From assembly GCF_016907715.1 (NCBI RefSeq), contig NZ_JAFBCM010000001.1, positions 5,518,001 through 5,582,000 of the forward strand: a stretch of 64,000 bases of DNA. The letters are read 5' to 3'. The notes under the pieces were generated by a model that saw only the letters and a list, made by a program, of their open reading frames with translations, was not told where the DNA came from and did not search any database. A program made the position numbers and the translations under genes. This stretch comes from Tenggerimyces flavus. GTDB taxonomy: Bacteria > Actinomycetota > Actinomycetes > Propionibacteriales > Actinopolymorphaceae. Every line of letters begins with the position of its first letter. Position 1 is the stretch's first letter. Below are positions 51,316-57,934 of this stretch, piece by piece.

Positions 51316-52638
51316 ATGCCGCATGATGCCAGTGTTCTCGCCGATCTGGTGCTGAACGAGATCGCGCAACGTCGCGAGAGCGGATACGAGGTCGGCGAGC
51401 TCGAGCGCCGGTTCCAGCAGCTCGACCCGGCCGCCACCGACGAGCTGGACGCGCTCCTCGACGAGCTCGACCAACTCCCCCGTTCCGACGGCTGGGCCTA
51501 CGAAGAGCCCACGCCCTGGGACGGCCTGGTCCAGACCCTGACTCCGCAGCCAGCCGACCAGCTCGACAGCGCCAACGGCGAGTACCGCGACAGGGTCCTC
51601 GGCGCGTGGCTCGGCCGCGTCGCCGGCAACATGCTCGGCAAGCCCGTCGAGAACGGCGACCACTGGACGCCGCAACACCTCAGGTCCTATCTCGAGAAGG
51701 CGGACGCCTGGCCGCTCGACGACTACGTTCCCGTTCTCGACCCGATGCCCGAGGGCTACAAGCTCCGGCACTGCTGGGTCGACACGACCCGCGGCAACGT
51801 GCGCGGGAGCTCGCGCGACGACGACGTGGACTACACGATCCTCGGCCTGCACCTGTTGGAGAAACACGGCACCGGGCTCACCTCCCAACACGTCGCCGAC
51901 AGCTGGCTGCTGCTGCTCCCGATGCACCAGACATACACCGCCGAACGGGTCGCCTACCGCAACCTCGCCACCGGCCTCCGCCCGCCGGACACCGCCGATA
52001 GGAGGAACCCGTACCGCGAGTGGATCGGCGCCCAGATCCGCGGCGACGCGTTCGGTTTCGTCCACCCGGGCGACCCGATGGCGGCCGCCAAGCTCGCGTA
52101 CGCCGACGCCGCGGTCTCCCATGTCGCGAACGGCGTCTACGGCGAGATGTGGGCAGCCGCGCTCGTCGCCGCCGCGTTCCACGGCGACACCCCACGCGCG
52201 ACTCTCGAACGGTCGCTGGAAGTCGTCCCACCCCAGTCCCGGCTCGCCGAAGCACTCCGAGACGTGCTCGACGTTCATGGTCAAGGCAAGGACTGGGACA
52301 CCGCGATCGCGCACATCGGCGAGCGGTACGGCCACTACAGCTGGGTGCACACGATCAACAACGCGGCCGTCATCGCCGCCGGACTGCTCTGGGGCGAGGG
52401 CGACTTCACCCGCACGATCGCGCTCACCGTCCTCGGTGGCCTGGACACCGACTCCAACGGCGCGACCGCCGGCTCGGTCGCCGGAATCCTCAACGGGGCA
52501 ACGAAGATCCCGCCGCACTGGACAGACCCGCTCGAGGACACCTTGCGGAGCGCGCTGTTCGGCTTCGACGGATCCCGCATCTCCGCGTTGGCGGAACGCA
52601 CCGTCAAGGTGGCGCACGACATCTCCGGGGGCAACTGA
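51316..52638 (+). CDS. ADP-ribosylglycohydrolase (DraG/ARH) family protein
   Basis: 440 aa from ATG 51316, with GCGAGG 6 bases upstream. Residues 1-85 are a helical extension rich in Asp/Glu/Leu. The ARH fold follows: GAWLGRVAGNMLGKPVE (96-112), SRDDDVDYT (166-174) in place of the usual YTDDT metal box, and the second metal box GGLDTDSNGATAG (374-386) near the normal GGDTDT. The carboxylates are mostly kept but the first Thr is Asp and the last Thr is Ser, so a magnesium hydrolase with altered specificity is likely. It leads an operon with a sugar-type ABC transporter, which points to an N- or O-glycoside substrate taken up from outside. Not shown to act on ADP-ribosyl proteins. Confidence 0.85.
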   Translation: MPHDASVLADLVLNEIAQRRESGYEVGELERRFQQLDPAATDELDALLDELDQLPRSDGWAYEEPTPWDGLVQTLTPQPADQLDSANGEYRDRVLGAWLGRVAGNMLGKPVENGDHWTPQHLRSYLEKADAWPLDDYVPVLDPMPEGYKLRHCWVDTTRGNVRGSSRDDDVDYTILGLHLLEKHGTGLTSQHVADSWLLLLPMHQTYTAERVAYRNLATGLRPPDTADRRNPYREWIGAQIRGDAFGFVHPGDPMAAAKLAYADAAVSHVANGVYGEMWAAALVAAAFHGDTPRATLERSLEVVPPQSRLAEALRDVLDVHGQGKDWDTAIAHIGERYGHYSWVHTINNAAVIAAGLLWGEGDFTRTIALTVLGGLDTDSNGATAGSVAGILNGATKIPPHWTDPLEDTLRSALFGFDGSRISALAERTVKVAHDISGGN

Positions 52639-52671
52639 ACCACATCCATGAACGTTGTCGAGGAGGCAACG

Positions 52672-54051
52672 ATGCCCACCACCTCACCCCGCGGCCTCAA
52701 CCGAAGGCGATTCCTCGCTCTCGGCGCCGGAACGGCGGCAGCCGCGGCACTCGCGGGCTGCACCCAGGGCTCCGCCACCCGCCGGACGGCCGGCGCGATC
52801 ACGTTCTGGGCGGCGTTCGACCGAGACACCGACAGGAAGTACTTCGAGCAGCACTTCGTCGCGGACTACAACGCCGACCACGACGACAAGGTGAGCTTGA
52901 CGATCAAGGACGACGAGAGCCTCGAACGTCTCCAGCAGACCGCGATCGCCTCCGGGCAGGGCCCGGACATCGTGCTCACCAGCGGACCTTCGTACGCGCT
53001 GGAGTACATCAACGCCGGCAAGCTCGCGCCCCTCGACGACTACGCCAAGGCCGGCGGCTGGGAGGAGAAGCTGCAGACCTGGGCGTACGACGCCGGCAAG
53101 GTCGAGGGCAAGCTGTACTCGATCCCGAACTCCTTCGAGACCATGGTGATGTTCACCAACAACGAGGTCATGTCGAAGTACGACTGGACCCCGCCGACCA
53201 CTCGTCAGGAGTTCGAGGACCTGTGCGCCGACGCGAAGGGGCGCGGCATCATGCCCGTGCTCGCCGGCAGCGCCGAATGGAAGCCCGCGACCGAGTGGTT
53301 CGTGTCGGTGATGTTCAACCACTACTCGGGTCCGGACGCCGTTTACTCAGCGCTCATCGGCGAAACGCCGTGGACGGACCCGGTGTTCGTCGACGCCATC
53401 ACGGCCCTGAACGGCTACTTCCAGAAGGGCTGGTTCGGCGGCGGCGTCAAGGAGTACTTCACGAACAGGTTCGACACGTTGAACACCCGGTTCGCCAAGG
53501 GTGAGATCGCGTTGGACATCACCGGCTCCTGGGCGTTCGGCGACCTGCGCAGCTTCTTCGACGGCAAGGTCGGCGCGGGACCGGACGCGTGGGACTGGTC
53601 CCCGCTGCCCGCATTCCGTGACGGCGTGCCCAAGGACCTGTACGCGCTGTCGGTCGGAGGGACCTACTCCGTCAACGCCGACTCCAAGAACCAGGACGGG
53701 GCCGCGGACTATCTGACCTGGCTGCTGTCCGACCGCAAGCGCCTTGCCGATGCGGTCGCCGAGGTCGCGTTTCAGCCGTACCCGTTGAACTTCTCCGCCG
53801 ACGACTTCCCCGCGAACACCGACGAGCGGATCAAGCGGCTCTACGTGGACATGGCCGCGTCGAAGGCGTGGGGCTACGTCACCTGGACGTGCTGGCCGCC
53901 GAAGTCCGACGTCTACATCTACCAGGAGATGGACAAGGTCATCACCGGCAAGCTCACGCCGAAGGACTACTGCGCGGGGCTGGACAAGGTCTTCAAGGAG
54001 GAGCTCGCCGCGAAGAAGGTGCCGCCGATCCCCAAGCCCGCTGGGGCGTGA
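52672..54051 (+). CDS. ABC transporter substrate-binding lipoprotein (carbohydrate type)
   Basis: 459 aa from ATG 52672 with GAGGAGG upstream. The signal is of twin-arginine type, LNRRRFLALGAG, ending in the lipobox LAGC (Cys30), so it is exported folded or with cofactor and lipid-anchored. The body matches family 1 extracellular sugar-binding proteins: ITFWAAFDRD, SGQGPDIVLTSGP, PNSFETMVMFTNNEVM and the C-terminal WTCWPPKSDVYIYQEM aromatic region. Ligand unknown. It follows the ARH gene by 33 bases and precedes the permeases directly. Confidence 0.92.
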   Translation: MPTTSPRGLNRRRFLALGAGTAAAAALAGCTQGSATRRTAGAITFWAAFDRDTDRKYFEQHFVADYNADHDDKVSLTIKDDESLERLQQTAIASGQGPDIVLTSGPSYALEYINAGKLAPLDDYAKAGGWEEKLQTWAYDAGKVEGKLYSIPNSFETMVMFTNNEVMSKYDWTPPTTRQEFEDLCADAKGRGIMPVLAGSAEWKPATEWFVSVMFNHYSGPDAVYSALIGETPWTDPVFVDAITALNGYFQKGWFGGGVKEYFTNRFDTLNTRFAKGEIALDITGSWAFGDLRSFFDGKVGAGPDAWDWSPLPAFRDGVPKDLYALSVGGTYSVNADSKNQDGAADYLTWLLSDRKRLADAVAEVAFQPYPLNFSADDFPANTDERIKRLYVDMAASKAWGYVTWTCWPPKSDVYIYQEMDKVITGKLTPKDYCAGLDKVFKEELAAKKVPPIPKPAGA

Positions 54052-54052
54052 G

Positions 54053-54997
54053 ATGGCCACCACGACCCAGACCGCGGGCACGGCCGTTCGAACGGCCCCG
54101 CCGCCGAGGCGCCGGATGACCTCGCGACGCCGGCGCGCGCTGATGGCGTGGCTGTTCATGCTGCCACTGCTGCTCGTGAACGGCGTCGTCATCGCCGGGC
54201 CAGGGCTCTCGAGCTTCTACTACTCGTTCACCTCCTGGTCCGGCGTCGGCGAGGCCAAGTGGGTGGGGCTGGACAACTACCGGCGGCTGCTCACCGACGA
54301 CGACTTCCTCGGCGCGCTGCTGAACAACCTCTGGTGGACGCTGTTCTTCCTCACCGTCCCGATGGCTATGGGACTGCTCGGCGCGTACCTGCTGTCGCGG
54401 ACCCGAAGGTTCGGGATCCTGTTCCGGATCGCGTACTTCATCCCGTACATCGTCGCGACCGTGGTGTCGTCGGCGATCTGGCAGAACATCCTGTCGCCGG
54501 ACTACGGCATCGGCGCGCAGCTGTCGAAGCTCGGCATCCACTGGCTGGACGACGTGAACTTCCTCGGCGACGGCCGGCTCGCGCTGCCGTCGGTCGCGTT
54601 CGTCAACAACTGGCAGTGGTGGGGCTTCCTGCTGGTCGTCTTCCTCGCCGCGATGCAGGGCGTGGACCCGCATCTGTACGAGGCAGCTCGCCTCGACGGG
54701 GCGAGCCCGTGGAACGAGTTCTGGCACGTCACGCTGCCGGCGATCAGACCCACGCTCGTGTTCCTGATGCTGATGACCGTGATCTGGTCGTTCCTGGTCT
54801 TCGACTACGTCTACATCCTCACCAGAGGCGGACCGGCCGGCGCCACCGAGGTGCTCGGCACGCTGCTCTACACGGCGGCGTTCGGCGAGCACGAGGCCGG
54901 CTACGGCGCCGCGGTCGGGATCGTGATGGCGCTGATCAGCTTCCTGGTCGTGTGTACGTACCTCGTGATCCGGCGCGTACGGAGGTGGGACACGTGA
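54053..54997 (+). CDS. Carbohydrate ABC permease, MalF/UgpA type
   Basis: 314 aa with six helices and a long, Arg/Thr-rich cytoplasmic N-terminus. The permease coupling loop is YEAARLDGASPWNEFWHVTLPAIRPTLVFL, the EAA motif. ATG start 1 base after the preceding stop, so coupling is expected. It pairs with the next gene to form the channel. No ATPase gene is in the operon, so a shared MsiK-like ATPase is probable, as in other actinobacterial sugar importers. Confidence 0.93.
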   Translation: MATTTQTAGTAVRTAPPPRRRMTSRRRRALMAWLFMLPLLLVNGVVIAGPGLSSFYYSFTSWSGVGEAKWVGLDNYRRLLTDDDFLGALLNNLWWTLFFLTVPMAMGLLGAYLLSRTRRFGILFRIAYFIPYIVATVVSSAIWQNILSPDYGIGAQLSKLGIHWLDDVNFLGDGRLALPSVAFVNNWQWWGFLLVVFLAAMQGVDPHLYEAARLDGASPWNEFWHVTLPAIRPTLVFLMLMTVIWSFLVFDYVYILTRGGPAGATEVLGTLLYTAAFGEHEAGYGAAVGIVMALISFLVVCTYLVIRRVRRWDT

Positions 54998-55830
54998 GGC
55001 GTCGTAGGTTCGCGCCGATCTCTGGGCTGCGCTATCTGGTGCTCAGCCTGCTCGTCGCGTTCTCGCTCGGTCCGTTGACGGTGTTCTTGTTCAGCGCGCT
55101 CAAAACCCAGGCCGAGCTCGGCGACAACCCGATGGGTCCGCCGACGAGCTGGCAGTGGGGCAACTTCCTGCAGGCCTGGACCACCGCGCGGATGGGCGTC
55201 GGGTTCGTCAACTCCGCGATCATCGTGGTGGGTACGGTCGCCGGCGTCTGCCTCATCGCTGGTTGTGCCGCGTACGCGATGGCGCGGCTCGACCTGCCCG
55301 GCGCCGGATCGGTTCTGGTCTACCTGCTCGTGGGCGGCTCGCTGCCGATCCAGCTGTTCCTCGTCCCGCTGTTCTTCCTGTGGACCAAGCTGCACATCTA
55401 CGACACGTTGCTCGGGCTGATCGTCATCTACTGGGCGATCTTCTCGCCGTTCGCGACGCTGCTGCTGCGCTCGTTCATGCTCGCGATCCCCCGCGACTAC
55501 GAGGAGGCCGCGCGGATCGACGGCGCGCGGGAGTGGACCGTGCTGGTCCGGGTCGTGCTGCCGCTGTCCTGGCCGGGCTTCCTGACGATCGCGCTGACGA
55601 CGGCGCTGGCCGCGTACAACGAGTTCCTGCTCGCGGTGACGTTCATCCAGAGCCCGGAGTATCTGCCGGTCTCGACGGGCTTCTTCTCGTTCAAGGAGGG
55701 CTTCAGCCAGAACTACCCGCTGATCGGTGCGGCCGGGTTGCTTATGCTCGCCCCCATGCTCGTGGTGTTCCTCGCGCTCCAGCGCCGCTTCGTCGACGGG
55801 ATCACCGCGTCCGGACTCGGTGGGATCTGA
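54994..55830 (+). CDS. Carbohydrate ABC permease, MalG/UgpE type
   Basis: 278 aa from GTG 54994, which overlaps the partner gene stop as GTGA. Six helices and the EAA loop YEEAARIDGAREWTVLVRVVLPLSWPG are evident, with FKEGFSQNYPLIGAAGLLMLAP near the C-terminus. It completes the importer with the MalF-type subunit. Confidence 0.93.
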   Translation: MRRRRFAPISGLRYLVLSLLVAFSLGPLTVFLFSALKTQAELGDNPMGPPTSWQWGNFLQAWTTARMGVGFVNSAIIVVGTVAGVCLIAGCAAYAMARLDLPGAGSVLVYLLVGGSLPIQLFLVPLFFLWTKLHIYDTLLGLIVIYWAIFSPFATLLLRSFMLAIPRDYEEAARIDGAREWTVLVRVVLPLSWPGFLTIALTTALAAYNEFLLAVTFIQSPEYLPVSTGFFSFKEGFSQNYPLIGAAGLLMLAPMLVVFLALQRRFVDGITASGLGGI

Positions 55831-55835
55831 GTCCT

Positions 55836-56861
55836 ATGGCTGCCGCGTCGCGCCGTCCCGGCCGCCCGACCCAGATGGACGTCGCGCGGCTCGCCGGTGT
55901 GTCGCAGGCGACGGTGTCGCAGGTGCTGAACGACAAGGCGACGATGGTGCCGGTCGAGACCCGGCAGCGGATCCTCGCGGCGGCGGAGGAGCTCGGCTAC
56001 GTACCCGACTCGACGGCCCGGGCGTTGCGGGTCCGTTCGTCGCAGACGGTGGCGTTCATCATCCCGGACATCACCAACCCGTTCTATCCGGCGGTCGAGC
56101 GCGGCGTGCAGGACGTGGCGGAGCGGTACGGGTACGACGTCATCGTCTACAACGCCGACGGCGACGAGGCGAAGGAACGCAAGGCGATCCGGTCGGTACG
56201 GTCGCGCGGTGTCGACGGCGTGATCGCGTCGTTCTTCCGCATGACCACGACCGATCTCCGGCCCCTGCTGGAACACGGAGTGCCGGTGGTCCGGTTGGAG
56301 CCGCGCGCGCGACGAGTGTCGGACCTGCCGCTGGACAACGTGTTCACCGACAACGTGGCAGCGGCTCGTACGGCCGTGGATCACCTTGTCGACAAGGGAT
56401 ATCGCCGTATCGGCATGATCTCGGGGCGGAGTGGCCCCGGCCCGGCGCGGCTGTCGGGGTTGCGGCAGTCGTTGGCCGCCCACGGGATGAAGGCGGTCGA
56501 GTCGCTGATCGTCGAGGGCGACTTCACCGAGTCGGGCGGCTACTCCGCGATGCGCCGGCTGTTGCGTTCCCGGCGCCCACCGGACGCGGTGTTCGCGGCC
56601 AACGACCTGATGGCGATGGGCGCGTTGCTTGCTCTTCGCGACGCTGGGGCGCGTGTGCCTGACGACGTGGCCGTGATGGGCTTCGACGACATCCCGGCGG
56701 CGAAGCTGGTGAGCCCGTCGCTCACGACGGTCAACCTGTTCCAGGACCGGCTGGGCCGCCAGGCGGCAGAGCTGCTCTTCGAACGCCTCCGCGGCCCTGC
56801 GCCTAGTGTGGGGCGATCGGTGGAGATCCCTTATGAGCTGGTTGTTCGGGAGACCACCTGA
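55836..56861 (+). CDS. LacI-family transcriptional regulator
   Basis: 341 aa. The N-terminal HTH and hinge read TQMDVARLAGVSQATVSQVLNDKATMVP (12-39), followed by VAFIIPDITNPFYPAVERGVQDVAERYGYDVIVYNADG and a periplasmic-binding-like core with PPDAVFAANDLMAMGALLALRDAGARVPDDVAVMGFDDIP. It should sense the imported sugar and control the operon through the palindrome at 51265. The start ATG 55836 lies 5 bases after the permease gene. It is the last gene of the cassette. Confidence 0.94.
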   Translation: MAAASRRPGRPTQMDVARLAGVSQATVSQVLNDKATMVPVETRQRILAAAEELGYVPDSTARALRVRSSQTVAFIIPDITNPFYPAVERGVQDVAERYGYDVIVYNADGDEAKERKAIRSVRSRGVDGVIASFFRMTTTDLRPLLEHGVPVVRLEPRARRVSDLPLDNVFTDNVAAARTAVDHLVDKGYRRIGMISGRSGPGPARLSGLRQSLAAHGMKAVESLIVEGDFTESGGYSAMRRLLRSRRPPDAVFAANDLMAMGALLALRDAGARVPDDVAVMGFDDIPAAKLVSPSLTTVNLFQDRLGRQAAELLFERLRGPAPSVGRSVEIPYELVVRETT

Positions 56862-56991
56862 GCCCCGGGCACGTCGCCACGGCCACCTCGCCCGCTCGCC
56901 ACCCCACCCAGCTCGCCACCCCGCCCAGCTCGCCACTCTGGCCAGCTCGCCACTCTGGCCAGCTCGCCACTCCGCCACCTCGCGACCTCGC

Positions 56992-57075
56992 CACCGGCAC
57001 CTCCTCACCGGCACCTCCTCACCGGCACCTCCTCACCGGCACCTCCTCACCGGCACCTCCTCACCGGCACCTCGC
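56992..57075. repeat. 14-bp tandem repeat array
   Basis: Five exact copies of CACCGGCACCTCCT are followed by a near copy, with looser related units (CCACCTCGCCACCGG-like) on both sides from about 56885 to 57117. There are no spacers, so it is not a CRISPR. Its variable length would make it a useful strain marker. Confidence 0.85.
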
Positions 57076-57186
57076 CATCGGCACCGGGCACCTCGCCACC
57101 GGCCACCTCGCCACCGGTCACGCTCGTGCGCACTTCCCTAGCCGAAACGGGGTTTCAGGCCCCCGGTCTGGTGAGGGAAGTCGCGA

Positions 57187-57619
57187 GCGAAGCTCTCCGG
57201 CGATGGTGCTCTCTTGGTGCGGTGTTCTCGGCGAGCTGGTCGGGGGTTGGTGCTCCCCGTGGGGCTGTTGCGGCGGTCGATTTTGGTGGCCGGTCCGGGG
57301 CGCGTCAAGGGCGCCGTTTGGGCGGCGCTTCGCGCAGATGGGCAAACGACGTCGCTTCGCGATCGCTTTGCGACCCTTGACTCGCCCCGGCCCGGCCACC
57401 AGTTTCTAACGCGCCGCCCCACCCCCGGGAACGGGTGCCCGGGCTAGGTCTGTTTGCGGTTCCGGTCTGCTGCCGTGTTGCGGTCGCTTGTTGGCCCACG
57501 GTCTGTTGTGGTTCAGATGAAGCCGGGGCTGACCGCTCCCTACGTCACTCACCCGCTCGGCCGTTTGAATGAAGGGCACCTTCATTCAATAGGTTCGAAT
57601 GAAGGTGCCCTTCATTCAA
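57187..57619. repeat. Dispersed structured element, copy 2
   Basis: It matches 41431-41847 over its whole length with many substitutions. The 27-base outer stem is 57285-57311 with 57374-57400, identical in sequence to copy 1. Inner stems are CGTTTG/CAAACG (57315-57320 with 57343-57348), TCGC-TTC-GCGA (57352-57362) and TCGC-TTT-GCGA (57363-57373). Where these differ from copy 1 the partner bases have changed as well. It ends in hairpin A3. Confidence 0.75.
57565..57619. terminator. ATAGGTT-loop hairpin, copy A3
   Basis: The arms 57565-57588 and 57596-57619 pair with one mismatch around ATAGGTT, and each arm has its own GAATGAAGG-3 bases-CCTTCATTC hairpin. It lies 15 bases after the stop of the 99-aa gene on the minus strand and downstream of lacI on the plus strand, so a bidirectional terminator role is reasonable. 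Confidence 0.8.
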
Positions 57620-57633
57620 AACGCGGCGGTGGG

Positions 57634-57933
57634 TCAGTGCCAGGTTTCGCGGTAGAGCATTACGTGGACGGGGAGGCCTACGAGCTCCTCGAGCTGCCAG
57701 CCCCACTCGTTCGCTGTCTCGTCGTCCAGCGCGTCGAGGAAGTAGACCCCGCCAAGCGGACCCTTGGCCCGATCCTGCGGCACGTTCAACTGCCCCTTGA
57801 TCACCGACGCCGGCGACCCGGCCCGCGACACCAACTCGGTGGCAACCCGCGCGCGCAGGACGTCCAGCTCGGCTTCGGTGAGGGGTTCGCGCTCCGACCC
57901 GGAGCCGTTCACCCAGAGGGAGTAGACCGGCAT
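57634..57933 (-). CDS. Unknown 99-aa protein behind ftsI
   Basis: The product begins MPVYSLWVNGSGSEREPL and ends HVMLYRETWH. It is soluble, mixed alpha/beta, with no signal or helix and no motif that I recognise. The start is 1 base from the ftsI stop, which strongly suggests it is co-transcribed with the septum genes. It is the last gene before the cassette on this strand. A role near the divisome is possible from position only. Confidence 0.65.
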   Translation of the reverse strand: MPVYSLWVNGSGSEREPLTEAELDVLRARVATELVSRAGSPASVIKGQLNVPQDRAKGPLGGVYFLDALDDETANEWGWQLEELVGLPVHVMLYRETWH

Positions 57934-57934
57934 C

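Larger units (their letters stand above)
56862..57633. other. Repeat-rich non-coding gap between lacI and the ftsI group
   Basis: 772 bases with no credible gene. From left to right it holds degenerate GCTCGCCAC-type repeats, a perfect 14-base tandem repeat (56992-57075), then the second copy of the dispersed element with its terminal ATAGGTT hairpin (57187-57619). It marks the right edge of the inserted cassette and separates convergent genes. Confidence 0.8.

Noticed and set aside
54148-55830. Long 560-codon frame covering both permease genes
   Set aside because: Its first two-thirds is out of frame with the MalF-type gene; only the part from GTG 54994 is a real permease.
56992-57075. Possible CRISPR array
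   Set aside because: Units are only 14 bases, directly adjacent with no spacers, and no cas genes are near.
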